Source: Candidatus Haliotispira prima (GTDB lineage Bacteria; Spirochaetota; Spirochaetia; SP-2023). From it: a DNA stretch of 64,000 bases. Positions 37,908-46,857 of this stretch are shown one piece after another. The first letter of the stretch is position 1. Every line of letters begins with the position of its first letter. Location: positions 992,001 to 1,056,000 of the forward strand of contig CP123443.1 in assembly GCA_029867005.1 (NCBI GenBank). Reading direction: 5' to 3'. The translations under genes and the position numbers were made by a program. A model generated the notes under the pieces. That model saw only the letters and a list, made by a program, of their open reading frames with translations, was not told the origin of the DNA and made no database searches.

Positions 37908-39365
37908 ATGAGTAATTTGTTAGGCCAAATCGGTGTTGTCGGCGTAGCCGTCATGGGCCGTAATCTGATTTTGAATATGGCGGACCATGGGTTCCGTGTT
38001 ACCGTTGGCAACCGTACCGTCAGCAAGGTCAATGATTTTCTTGCGGAGGCCAAAGCCAGTGAAAAGTCTTGGGACAAACTGCTGGGTTCCGAGAGTTTAG
38101 AAGATTTTGTCGCCAAGCTGGAGCGACCGCGCAAAATCATGTTGATGGTCCAAGCCGGCAGTGCTGTCGATGCGTTTATCGAGCAACTGCTGCCCCTGCT
38201 TGAGCCGGGAGACTGCATCATTGACGGCGGAAATTCGCTGTTTTCCGATACCACTCGCCGCGTCCGGTACTTGCAGCCCAAGGGTATTCTGTTCTTGGGT
38301 GTCGGTGTTTCCGGGGGAGAGGAAGGCGCGCGCATGGGCCCGTCTCTGATGCCCGGCGGCGATGCCAAGGCTTGGCCGCTGGTCAAAGAAATTTTTCAGG
38401 CGATTTCGGCCAAGACTACCGACGGCGAGGCCTGTTGCGACTGGGTTGGGCCCGAAGGAGCCGGACACTTTGTCAAAATGGTACACAACGGTATTGAATA
38501 CGGTGACATGCAGCTCATTTGCGAGGCCTATCAGTTCATGCGTGACGGTTTGGGTATGAACTACGCCGAGATGCAGGAAACTTTTGCCGAATGGAACAAG
38601 GGCGAATTGGACAGTTACCTAATTGAAATCACGGCTGATATTCTGAGCCGGGAGAGTAATGGCAAGCATACGGTTGAGTGGGTGCTCGACACGGCCGGTC
38701 AGAAGGGTACGGGCAAGTGGACCGGCATCAACGCCCTGGAGCTGGGGATTCCCCTGACTTTGATCGGTGAGGCGGTGTTTGCCCGTTACATTTCTTCGAT
38801 GAAAGAAGAGCGGGTTGAGGCCGCAGAGCATTTTCGGCGCAGTATTGTCCCGATCAACGATGGCCGTGCCCGAAAGGATGTCCTCGAAGATCTGCGCTTG
38901 GCCTTGCTGGCTTCCAAGATTGTCTCGTATGCCCAGGGTTACATGTTGATGCGCCAAGCGGCCAAAGAGTACAACTGGGAGTTGAACTACGGTGGTATCG
39001 CCCTGATGTGGCGGGGTGGTTGTATCATTCGCAGCGTATTTCTTGGCAAGATCAAGGAAGCTTTTGACAAGAACCCGCAACTGAGTAACCTGCTTCTGGC
39101 CCCGTATTTTAGTGACAAAGTGAAGGGTGCACAGACCGGTTGGCGTCGCGTTGTGGCTGCCAGTGCCGGTGCCGGGATTCCGGTGCCGACCTTGTCTTCG
39201 GCATTGAGTTTCTTTGACAGCTATTCTTCCGGTTGGTTGCCCGCAAACTTATTGCAGGCCCAGCGCGACTATTTTGGCTCCCATACTTACGAGCGTGTAG
39301 ACCAACCTCGCGGTAAATTTTTTCACACGGATTGGATCGGCACCGGCGAGGAAAGCCCGGCTTAA
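37908..39365 (+). CDS. gnd: 6-phosphogluconate dehydrogenase, decarboxylating
   Basis: 485 residues, family length. Oxidises 6-phosphogluconate to ribulose 5-phosphate and CO2 with NADP, in the pentose phosphate pathway. The dinucleotide site GVAVMGRNLILNMADHG, the substrate motif GVSGGEEGARMGPSLMPGG, catalytic KMVHNGIEYGDMQ and DTAGQKGTGKW are all intact. AGGAG lies 7 bases before the ATG. A strong terminator follows, so it is a single-gene unit. Confidence 0.97.
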   Translation: MSNLLGQIGVVGVAVMGRNLILNMADHGFRVTVGNRTVSKVNDFLAEAKASEKSWDKLLGSESLEDFVAKLERPRKIMLMVQAGSAVDAFIEQLLPLLEPGDCIIDGGNSLFSDTTRRVRYLQPKGILFLGVGVSGGEEGARMGPSLMPGGDAKAWPLVKEIFQAISAKTTDGEACCDWVGPEGAGHFVKMVHNGIEYGDMQLICEAYQFMRDGLGMNYAEMQETFAEWNKGELDSYLIEITADILSRESNGKHTVEWVLDTAGQKGTGKWTGINALELGIPLTLIGEAVFARYISSMKEERVEAAEHFRRSIVPINDGRARKDVLEDLRLALLASKIVSYAQGYMLMRQAAKEYNWELNYGGIALMWRGGCIIRSVFLGKIKEAFDKNPQLSNLLLAPYFSDKVKGAQTGWRRVVAASAGAGIPVPTLSSALSFFDSYSSGWLPANLLQAQRDYFGSHTYERVDQPRGKFFHTDWIGTGEESPA

Positions 39366-39398
39366 GGTCCCGTCTAAAATCCGTTTGGTTTTCTCCGG

Positions 39399-39435
39399 GC
39401 AAAATCCGAGGCAGTTTTGCTGCCTCGGATTTTGC
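39399..39435 (+). terminator. Terminator of gnd
   Basis: A 16-bp perfect stem (39399-39414 with 39420-39435) with a 5-base loop and T-rich right arm, 34 bases past the stop. Confidence 0.8.
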
Positions 39436-39644
39436 CGCTTTCTCCGTCGCTTTCTCCTGGCTTTTTGTGCAATTTGGGGTTTCTTTGCTCCATTTCTTTT
39501 GAAATAGATTTTTTTGAGATGAATTCTTCTGAAATACGTTGTGTATTTTTCCGCATGGCAAAAATGATATGATAGGGTTTCCGCTCAGTGAAAATGAAAC
39601 GTAAGCCGGTTCCGGTTTTTTTATAAATGCACTGAGAAACTTTT

Positions 39645-41699
39645 ATGAGCCGACATTCACCCGATCCATTCCCAACTGAGCAGAGCTCTTCTGTCCCCCC
39701 GGAGCGCAAGTATATGCGTGAGGACTTTCCGAGACGGCAGCGCAGGCAAGAGAAGAGGGCCGAGTCGGAAAATTTGCGCGCCGACACCCCAACTGAGCAG
39801 AGCCCGTCTGCCCCTCCGGAGCGCAAGTACATACGTGAGGACTTTCCGAGGCGGCAGCGCAGGCAAGAGAAAAAGGCCGAGTCGGAAAATTTGCGCGCCG
39901 AGACTTCTACCGAGCAGAGCCCGTCTGTCCCTCCGGAGCGGAAGTATGTGCGTGAGGACTTTCCGAGGCGGCAGCGCAGGCAAGAGAAAAAGGCCGAGTC
40001 GGAAGGCTTGCGCGCCGATACCCTAACCGAGCAGAGCTCTTCCGTCTCTCCGGCTCGCAAGTATGTGCGTGAGGACTTTCCGAGGCGGCAGCGCGAGCAA
40101 CAGCAGAGCGCAGAATTGGAAGACTTGCGCAGCTATACCCCGATGGTCAATTTGAACCCGAAAAAATCAAGGGGAATAGGGGGAATAAGGGGAACAGAAA
40201 AAGGGAAATCCCAACAGAAAAAACCCGGTAAGAAGGGCCTTTTCCATTTTTGGAAAAGGCGGGGGCAGTCTGCAGATGAGCGGACGGAAGAGGATTCTTC
40301 CGATTTGGCGAAAGCGAATGAGCGAGCCAAAAGTCGTCCCGGGGATGGGATGGGATGGATTTCCCTGTGCTGGCGCAAGTTTTTGCAGTTGCTCTACTGG
40401 TTTCGGCCATTCAACTTGCTGGGTTTCCTGCGTATTCCCATTATTGCCCGTTACGTCATCGCCGAGTTTATATTTTCGTTTATTATTTCTTTCACATTTT
40501 TCTTTTTTATCTTTTTGGTCAACGCCTTGCTGCTGGTGGCACGCAAGTATGCCGGCGAGGGTTTGCCACTATGGGCCATTTTGAAGTTAATCTATTATAA
40601 CATTCCCACTAATGTTAGTTTAAGTCTGCCGTTTTCCGTGTTGGTAGGGGCCTTAATGGCGATCAGTCACTTGGGGGCCAGTAACCAAATGCTGGCCTTC
40701 CGCACTTGCAGTGTGCGTCGGGCCAGTATTTTGACTCCGCTGTTGGCTTGCAGCTTTCTGGGTGCTGTGGGTAGTTTTATCTTCAGCGACTATTTCTTGC
40801 CTTTGGGCCGAATCAATACTCAGAAAATTATCTTGCAGTTATTGAGTAACAACCCTAAGGTCATTATCAACCCGTACTCGGTACGTTCTTTTCGCAGCAA
40901 TAACGGAAGGAACACGTATATTGTTTCCGGCCCGGTGCGCGATGAGACGATTCGTGAGTTGATTATTATTGATTATGATCAGGATTTGAATCGCAGGATA
41001 TTTTTTGCCAAAGAGGCTCGTTTGGCCGATGAAAGGCCAAGCGGGGTGGTGCCGTTTCTTATGGATGGTGTAACCACTACGATAGCCAGCAATCTCCGGC
41101 CGGAGAAGTACAGCTACATGTCCGCGACTTCGTTGCTCTACAATGTGTTGCTTGGCGATGTGACCGAAACGTACCGCTTGGCTCCGGACGATCGTCAATC
41201 CTGGGAAATTATCCGCACCTTGCGCGAGACTCGAATAGAGCAGGAGGAATCGAACGATAATTACGATATTCGAACGTTAGAGTATTTGATGCATTATCGT
41301 TCGGTGTACAAGGGGATGTACCTGACGACGGATGAAACTTTGACCAATAGCCGGATGGAAGCGGCGTATGCCTCGGCCATCAATCGGCCACGCAGTTTTT
41401 ATGATGAGAAGATATTTGTCTACAAAATGGCTCTCTATCTGCGTTTGGCCATACCGTTTTCTTGCGTGCCGTTTATGGTTTTGGCATTTAGTTTGGGTGC
41501 TATGGCCAAGCGTTATGGCCGTTCTATCGGCTTTCTGCTGGGCTTGGTTTTGTCCGGCATCTTTTGGTTTAGTTTGGCGGGGGGGCGTTTGCTGGGGCGC
41601 GGCAGCGGTTTGGACATCCCGCCGTTCTTTTTAATGTTTGCCAGCAACATCATCTTTTTGATTTTGGGTACCATTTTGATTCTGCGCCAAAAGAATTGA
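39645..41699 (+). CDS. lptF: LptF/LptG-family permease with N-terminal tandem repeats
   Basis: 684 residues, about 300 more than normal LptF. The permease begins near residue 250 with FLRIPIIARYVIAEFIFSFI, has six expected membrane segments in two groups of three and a periplasmic domain between. It pairs with the next gene as the LptFG exporter, which with LptB extracts lipopolysaccharide-like lipids from the inner membrane. The added N-terminus carries four tandem 39-residue repeats (residues 11-166; TEQS..PPERKY.REDFPRRQRRQEKKAESE..RA), highly charged, then a basic linker. It should lie in the cytoplasm. The repeats are unknown to me from this family. Confidence 0.85.
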   Translation: MSRHSPDPFPTEQSSSVPPERKYMREDFPRRQRRQEKRAESENLRADTPTEQSPSAPPERKYIREDFPRRQRRQEKKAESENLRAETSTEQSPSVPPERKYVREDFPRRQRRQEKKAESEGLRADTLTEQSSSVSPARKYVREDFPRRQREQQQSAELEDLRSYTPMVNLNPKKSRGIGGIRGTEKGKSQQKKPGKKGLFHFWKRRGQSADERTEEDSSDLAKANERAKSRPGDGMGWISLCWRKFLQLLYWFRPFNLLGFLRIPIIARYVIAEFIFSFIISFTFFFFIFLVNALLLVARKYAGEGLPLWAILKLIYYNIPTNVSLSLPFSVLVGALMAISHLGASNQMLAFRTCSVRRASILTPLLACSFLGAVGSFIFSDYFLPLGRINTQKIILQLLSNNPKVIINPYSVRSFRSNNGRNTYIVSGPVRDETIRELIIIDYDQDLNRRIFFAKEARLADERPSGVVPFLMDGVTTTIASNLRPEKYSYMSATSLLYNVLLGDVTETYRLAPDDRQSWEIIRTLRETRIEQEESNDNYDIRTLEYLMHYRSVYKGMYLTTDETLTNSRMEAAYASAINRPRSFYDEKIFVYKMALYLRLAIPFSCVPFMVLAFSLGAMAKRYGRSIGFLLGLVLSGIFWFSLAGGRLLGRGSGLDIPPFFLMFASNIIFLILGTILILRQKN
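39675..40142 (+). repeat. Four 117-bp tandem repeats in lptF 5' end
   Basis: Each unit encodes 39 residues; units 1-3 are very alike, unit 4 more divergent. 117 is a multiple of three, so copy number can change without a frameshift. Confidence 0.95.
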
Positions 41700-41724
41700 A
41701 AAAGGGAGAAACTGACAGAGAATA

Positions 41725-42810
41725 ATGAAGACCCTATACGTTATGGTGTTTCGCAGCTTGGTACCGGTGTTTGTCGGCATGCTGCTGATTTCTGTTGTGC
41801 TGTTTGAGCTGGTCTATTTTTTTGGCGAGCTGACGCGCTATTTGGATGATGAGGAAGTGCGGGCCGGGGACTACCTGTGGGTGGTTGGCTTGTATGTGCC
41901 GCTGGCTGTTTCCTATGCCTCCCCTTTGTCGCTGTTGTTTGCCCTGGTGTTTACTCTGTCTTCAATGTACGACAATCAGGAGATGACGGTGATCCATTCG
42001 GGCGGGATTTCGCTGGTGGGTTTTGGCATGCCGATTTTGGCCTTGGGCTTTTTTCTCAGCCTAGGCACGTTTTATTTTGATAACTTTGTTGTGACCCGCA
42101 GTGAACGTATGCGCAATGAGTATTTTAATACGGTCTTTCGGCGGGACCAGGTCAACCGCAGCGAGGTTGTGGTTGCTGTTACCAACGAGGGCAAGCGTTT
42201 GTATATAGCCAATTCCTTTAATCCGGAGACGACCGAACTGAAGGAACTAAGCATTGTGGATAAGGATGATATAGGCCATGTCTATCGCCGTATTGATGCA
42301 GTGCGTGCGATATGGGATAAAGACCGTGAATTGTGGCGTTTGCAACAGGTGCGTATCTTTTATTATGACTCAGACGGCAGGGTCACGGAGAATCAGGAAG
42401 TCATCAAGGTAGATCAGGACATCAATGAGCCGGTGCAGAGTTTTGCAACGAACAACTTGCCGATTGAAGAGATGTCCTTGAGTGCGGCCTACGAGTACCT
42501 GAATTCTTTGAAACAGCGCAAGCTGCCGCACTTGGATACAGCCGTTAGTTTCCACCAGCGTTTTGCTTTTCCTTTCACGGCATTAATCGTGTCGTTGATC
42601 GGTTTGGCGATGGTGTCGCGTTTCCGCCAAAATACATTGTTGATGGGTCTATTGGCGAGTATCGGCATTGCCGTGGTCTTCTATATTTTTCGTTTGTATT
42701 CCGGCATTGCCGGCACGGAAGGCTATGTCCCGCCCTGGCTCAGCGGCTGGTTGGGTACTCTGTTCTTTCTGGGGGTGGGCATGCTACTGTTTTTTGGTGC
42801 TCCAAGTTAG
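41725..42810 (+). CDS. lptG: LptF/LptG-family permease
   Basis: 361 residues, normal length. Three N-terminal membrane segments (from LVPVFVGMLLISVVLFELVYFF), a periplasmic beta-jellyroll region (about 105-270) and three C-terminal segments. It contains ASPLSLLFALVFTLSSMYDNQEM, the cytoplasmic coupling-helix region. Follows lptF by 25 bases; the two should form one heterodimeric permease. The assignment of F and G between the two genes is by order only. Confidence 0.85.
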   Translation: MKTLYVMVFRSLVPVFVGMLLISVVLFELVYFFGELTRYLDDEEVRAGDYLWVVGLYVPLAVSYASPLSLLFALVFTLSSMYDNQEMTVIHSGGISLVGFGMPILALGFFLSLGTFYFDNFVVTRSERMRNEYFNTVFRRDQVNRSEVVVAVTNEGKRLYIANSFNPETTELKELSIVDKDDIGHVYRRIDAVRAIWDKDRELWRLQQVRIFYYDSDGRVTENQEVIKVDQDINEPVQSFATNNLPIEEMSLSAAYEYLNSLKQRKLPHLDTAVSFHQRFAFPFTALIVSLIGLAMVSRFRQNTLLMGLLASIGIAVVFYIFRLYSGIAGTEGYVPPWLSGWLGTLFFLGVGMLLFFGAPS

Positions 42811-43574
42811 GCAGGGATGTCTATTTGTGCCCCTGCTCCTATTCAATGCATGCTCATCATCACGTGCCGCTTTCGCCTTTCCCGTTTTCTGATCCGGGGC
42901 CTTCCCAAACCATCTTGGCCATTTGCCGGACTCCTGGGTTAGGATTTATCTAAGTATTCGCCGCAATTCCTGTACAGACTCTTGAACAATGCGCACGTCC
43001 CGTGCGCATTGTTCAAGAGTCCGTGTCAAGAGTCTGTTTAAAAGTTCCTTCCAAAAGTTCAGCGCAAGCGTCCGCCGGAACATCTGTGAACCATTAATCA
43101 TTAACGACTAACTATTAGTCATTAATTATTGGCAATTGTCGTAAACTATAGCTAACTGTCGCGAACTACGGCGAAGACAACTCGCTGATCTGCGGCTGTG
43201 TGGGTTGATGTTTGTTTGGACATCGGCAAATAGTACATGTTTACTATATTGGCCAAGGGTGTGGAACCTTTGGGTGCCTCAGGTGCCCTGTGTGGTGTTC
43301 CGGGTGCGTCTGGTTTCGGTACTTTTACTCCTTTTTATCCGAAAAGGTTTGCAAACCTTTCCAAACCTTTCCATGGGTTCGGATGGTTGGTTTGGCTTGT
43401 AAAGAAAACTGCTGACCGGATTGCGGATTGGACTGCGGACAAAGCGGATTTCTCTGGTCTTATTCATTTATGGACAGATAAATAACAGTATCATCCTTTT
43501 TCTCTATTGTAATTGAGTCTGTTTTTTCCCATGTTATATGCCATAGTGATGAAGGGGATAAGGAGCTGGAATTT
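42811..43574. other. Intergenic region with large hairpin and palindromic AT segment
   Basis: 764 bases. It holds a 21-bp perfect hairpin with a competing second arm (42974-43037) and an AT-rich imperfect palindrome near 43092-43130. Overlapping ORFs at 43205-43485 in three frames have no ribosome sites and no recognisable product. GGAGCTGGAA before 43575 is the ribosome site of the ABC ATPase gene. Confidence 0.5.
42974..43037 (+). terminator. 21-bp perfect hairpin with alternative arm
   Basis: 42977-42997 pairs perfectly with 43001-43021 (3-base loop). The outer bases 42974-42984 can instead pair with 43027-43037, which is followed by TTTAAAA. It lies about 165 bases past lptG. Probably a terminator; the second arm gives two mutually exclusive folds. 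Confidence 0.6.
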
Positions 43575-44297
43575 ATGGAGCAACAGGGGCAGATAAAAAC
43601 CGAGGATCGGAATACCGCGATTGTCGAATGCCGCGATGTGGTGAAACACTATTACCCGGGTAGCACTAAGGTGGAGGCATTGCGCGGCCTGAACGTGTCA
43701 TTTTATCCGGGTTTCAACTTGATTCTCGGGCCATCGGGGAGCGGTAAGTCCACTGCCCTGAATTTGATTGGCTGTTTGGACACGGCAACGTTTGGCGAAG
43801 TGTTTGTCAACGGCCAGGATGTTGGGCTGCTATCCGAGGCCGAACGCTGCGAGTTTCGGCGGCAAAATGTCGGCTTTATTTTCCAATCTTTTAGCCTGAT
43901 TTCCAGTTTGGATCTGATGGACAATATTGAATACCCGTTGTACAAGAACAAAGCGGTGAGTGCTGCGGAGCGGCGTGAGCGTGCCGAGAACTTGCTGAAA
44001 GAGGTTGGGCTGGAAGGCTACAATAAACGTTTTCCACGGGAGCTGTCCGGTGGCCAGCAACAGCGAGTGGCCATAGCTCGTTCCCTGGTGGCCAACCCCA
44101 AGTTATTGATTGCCGATGAACCGACTGCCAGCTTGGATTCCGAGACCAGTGCCAAAATTCTGGAGCTGTTGGAGCGAATCCACGATGAGTTTGGTACTTC
44201 GATCATTCTGGCATCGCACGACCGCAATGTTATTGAGCACATCAATCGCAAAGTCGTGCTGCGCGATGGGGTTATTGCCACAGATAAAAGTGCGTGA
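43575..44297 (+). CDS. ABC transporter ATP-binding protein, LolD/MacB type
   Basis: 240 residues. Walker A GPSGSGKST (near residue 54), Q-loop FIFQSFSLI, signature LSGGQQQRVAIARSL, Walker B LLIADEPTASLD and the switch histidine in ASHD are all present. The YPLYKNK and SSLDLMDNIEYPL regions match LolD/MacB-type ATPases, which work with FtsX-like permeases without import of solute. With the next gene it forms a lipoprotein-release or efflux system. Confidence 0.9.
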   Translation: MEQQGQIKTEDRNTAIVECRDVVKHYYPGSTKVEALRGLNVSFYPGFNLILGPSGSGKSTALNLIGCLDTATFGEVFVNGQDVGLLSEAERCEFRRQNVGFIFQSFSLISSLDLMDNIEYPLYKNKAVSAAERRERAENLLKEVGLEGYNKRFPRELSGGQQQRVAIARSLVANPKLLIADEPTASLDSETSAKILELLERIHDEFGTSIILASHDRNVIEHINRKVVLRDGVIATDKSA

Positions 44298-44389
44298 CGG
44301 TTTGTGTGTCGAGGGTCGAGGGTCGAAGGTAACGGGTCGAAGGTGAGGGATCACGGCCGAATAATGAAGATTAGAAAAAAGGAAGAGAG

Positions 44390-45649
44390 ATGTTAGGATT
44401 TGATGTTATTGAGGGCAAAATGGCCTGGCGCAATCTGTTGGCCAACAAGAGGCGCAGTCTGTTGACTTTAGTGGTGATATCCATAGGGGTCGTCAGCCTG
44501 TTGTTTTTGAGCGGTTATATTAATTACGTGAAGATCGGTTTTGGCAGCGTGCTGCGCCAGAGTACCTATGGTGATTTCCAACTCTACCCAAAGGGCTTCC
44601 GCGAATTGCACGATGAGAGCAGCAACAGCTTGTTGTTCAGTCAGGAAGAGATAGAGGACATCGAGGATGTGTTGTATGATGCCTTGGACGAAGAAATCTC
44701 GTTTATCAACTCTCGTCTGTACTTGACGGGCCAGATCAGTAATGGAGTGCAAACTTCTATTTTTATGGGCCACGGCGGTGATGTCTACGGCGAAACCCAG
44801 ATGAAGAATGTGGAAGTTATCGAAGGTTCTCTGCTGATGTCCGGCAGTTCGAATGCCATTGTTCTGGGTCGGGGCTTGGCCTCGGCCTTGGGTGCGGAAT
44901 TGGGCACCGAGTTAATTTTGCAGATTCCGCAAGCCAACGGTTATCCCTTGGCTGAATTGGGCGAGGTGGTCGGCATTGTCGACTTTAACATTACCGAATT
45001 AAACAACCGCTATGTGATCACGGACTTGCAGTTGGCACAGACCCTGAACGATGGGGCGGGTGCCCAGCGTCTGCTGGTGCATTTTGACAGTAAGCGGCCT
45101 TGGGATGATGTGTATCGTGATGCGGTCAAGGCTATAGAGAAAGCTCGGGCTAATGGGGACGTACCGGAATTGGAATACGCTTCTTGGCTGGAGCTGGCCG
45201 ATTACTATCAGAGAGTCATCATGCTGTACAACAATCAGCTCTATGTGTTTTCCCTGATTTTTCTGCTGATGTTTTTCTTCAGTATCAGTAATTCGCTGTA
45301 TATGTCCATTATGGAGCGGCAGTCGGAAATTGGTACCTTGCGGGCCATTGGCATTTCGCGGAGCGAAATCGTCCGCGTTGTTTTTGGGGAAGGTTTGATT
45401 TTGGGCATAGCCGGTTTTGTTGTGGGGCTTCTGCTGTCTTTCTTGGTGCAGTTGGGTTTGGATAATTTTGAAGTTTACCAGCCACCCGCCCCGGGTCTGA
45501 ACAGACCGGTCCGATTGGCTATTTTGCTGTCCGGCAATTCGATTGGCTTGTTTGCCGTTTTAACCATTCTGGTGGCCTCGTGCGCGACACTGCTGCCTTC
45601 GTCCAAAGCGGTACGCAAAAACATTGTGGATGCCATTCGTACCATCTAG
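44390..45649 (+). CDS. ABC transporter permease, FtsX/MacB family
   Basis: 419 residues. An N-terminal membrane segment (LLTLVVISIGVVSLLFLSG), a large extracytoplasmic MacB_PCD-like domain (about 45-270) and three C-terminal segments with SIMERQSEIGTLRAIGISR, the family coupling motif. It pairs with the upstream ATPase. Given the many lipoproteins nearby, a LolCDE-like release role is attractive but unproven; MacB-like export is equally possible. Confidence 0.87.
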   Translation: MLGFDVIEGKMAWRNLLANKRRSLLTLVVISIGVVSLLFLSGYINYVKIGFGSVLRQSTYGDFQLYPKGFRELHDESSNSLLFSQEEIEDIEDVLYDALDEEISFINSRLYLTGQISNGVQTSIFMGHGGDVYGETQMKNVEVIEGSLLMSGSSNAIVLGRGLASALGAELGTELILQIPQANGYPLAELGEVVGIVDFNITELNNRYVITDLQLAQTLNDGAGAQRLLVHFDSKRPWDDVYRDAVKAIEKARANGDVPELEYASWLELADYYQRVIMLYNNQLYVFSLIFLLMFFFSISNSLYMSIMERQSEIGTLRAIGISRSEIVRVVFGEGLILGIAGFVVGLLLSFLVQLGLDNFEVYQPPAPGLNRPVRLAILLSGNSIGLFAVLTILVASCATLLPSSKAVRKNIVDAIRTI

Positions 45650-45672
45650 GTTACAAGATTCCGTCCAAAAGC

Positions 45673-45707
45673 GAGAGAGAGACAGGCAGGAAGCCTGTCT
45701 CTCTCTC
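45673..45707 (+). terminator. Terminator of ABC transporter unit
   Basis: A 15-bp perfect stem, GAGAGAGAGACAGGC with GCCTGTCTCTCTCTC, loop AGGAA, 24 bases past the stop. Confidence 0.7.
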
Positions 45708-45887
45708 TTGCTTTCTCTCAAGTACGGCTTTTTGAGCTATACAGATTAGCCGGACGCATATTTCTCTCTTTCTCCTCCCTTTCTTCACCCGTCCTCTCCC
45801 GGCTGTTCGTTTTTTGCCAAGATACACACTCCGGCCGTAATTTGCTTGGTTCCCGAGGCCGGGATGGAGCTGTCCTGCGATAGGTGC

Positions 45888-45916
45888 TTGACAAGATATG
45901 TCATTGCTATTAAGTT
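45888..45916 (+). promoter_or_regulatory. Promoter of peroxiredoxin-glutaredoxin gene
   Basis: TTGACA, 17 bases, TAAGTT. Confidence 0.65.
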
Positions 45917-45929
45917 GTAATTATTACAG
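45915..45929 (+). promoter_or_regulatory. PerR-box-like operator
   Basis: TTGTAATTATTACAG contains a perfect 13-base palindrome and matches 12 of 14 defined positions of the PerR box TTATAATNATTATAA. It overlaps the end of the -10 and the likely transcription start, where repressor binding would block expression until peroxide is sensed. Inference from consensus and target gene. Confidence 0.65.
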
Positions 45930-45957
45930 ATTTGGTCTTAAAACAAAGGAGGTGTAT

Positions 45958-46686
45958 ATGTTTACATCAAAAGAAGGACAAACCGTCCCCAAAGTAACGT
46001 TCCGCACGCGCAGGGAGGATCGCTGGCAGTATCTGAGCAGCGATGATTTATTCCGAGGCAAAAATGTCATTGTCTTTAGTCTGCCCGGGGCTTTCACACC
46101 GACTTGTTCATCGAGTCACTTGCCCCGCTACAACGAGCTTTTTCCGGTATTCCAAAACTACGGCATCGATGCGATTTATTGTATTTCGGTCAATGACACC
46201 TTTGTAATGAACGCTTGGAAAGCCGACTTGGACGCGGAAAACATTCAGGTTATTCCCGATGGCAATGGTGAATTTACCGAGGCTATGGGCCTGCTGGTGG
46301 ATAAAAGTGATCTGGGCTTCGGTAAGCGGTCTTGGCGTTACAGTATGTTGGTCAAAAACAGCGTTATCGAAAAGATGTTTATCGAACCGGACGAGCCGGG
46401 TGACCCCTTCAAGGTTTCTGATGCGGATACGATACTTAAGCACATTGCCCCGAGCCACAAGGCGCAAGAGTCCATCGTGGTTTTTACACGTCCCGGCTGC
46501 TCCTATTGTACCAAGGCCAAGGCGACACTCAGCGAACGGGGCTTAGAATATGAAGAGATCGTCTTAGGTAAAGATGCCTCTATTGTTGGCCTGCGTGCGA
46601 TTACGCAGGGGACAACCACGCCCCAGATTTTTATCGGTGGCAAGTTGATCGGTGGCAGCGAAGAGCTGGATGTTCACTTAAATTAA
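45958..46686 (+). CDS. Peroxiredoxin-glutaredoxin fusion (Prx5-Grx hybrid)
   Basis: 242 residues from the ATG at 45958, preceded by AAAGGAGGT; an upstream TTG at 45898 lies inside the promoter region. The N-terminal Prx5-type domain has the peroxidatic C50 in PGAFTPTCSSSHLPRY. The C-terminal glutaredoxin has PGCSYC (C181, C184) and TTPQIFIGGKLIGGSEEL. The fused domain recycles the peroxidase with glutathione, as in Haemophilus PGdx. A PerR-box-like operator lies in its promoter. The last ~60 bp of this gene plus downstream sequence recur as decayed copies at three places in the lipoprotein array. Confidence 0.94.
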   Translation: MFTSKEGQTVPKVTFRTRREDRWQYLSSDDLFRGKNVIVFSLPGAFTPTCSSSHLPRYNELFPVFQNYGIDAIYCISVNDTFVMNAWKADLDAENIQVIPDGNGEFTEAMGLLVDKSDLGFGKRSWRYSMLVKNSVIEKMFIEPDEPGDPFKVSDADTILKHIAPSHKAQESIVVFTRPGCSYCTKAKATLSERGLEYEEIVLGKDASIVGLRAITQGTTTPQIFIGGKLIGGSEELDVHLN

Positions 46687-46702
46687 TCCGGACGAATTGC
46701 GG

Positions 46703-46740
46703 ACAAAGCCCTTTTCTTGCCAGCAGGAGAAGGGCTTTGT
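46703..46740 (+). terminator. Terminator of peroxiredoxin gene
   Basis: ACAAAGCCCTT pairs with AAGGGCTTTGT across a 16-base loop, followed by TT. Confidence 0.75.
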
Positions 46741-46791
46741 TTCGCATACTTGTGTTTTTCTCGTCAATCTATTCTCGGAAATAGTGCACCC

Positions 46792-46820
46792 TTGCCAAAC
46801 TCTCTAAATGAATATATGGT
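46792..46820 (+). promoter_or_regulatory. Array promoter, secreted protein 46858
   Basis: TTGCCA, 17 bases, TATGGT. Confidence 0.65.
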
Positions 46821-46857
46821 TAGTTCCTGCATCCATTTTTTCCAAAGGCACATCTCT

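Noticed and set aside
43205..43485. Overlapping ORFs before the ABC ATPase gene
   Set aside because: Three frames are open over the same stretch with no ribosome site or motif, so they are chance ORFs.
45898..45957. Peroxiredoxin start at TTG 45898
   Set aside because: It lies in the promoter and operator region, while ATG 45958 has AAAGGAGGT upstream and matches the family N-terminus.
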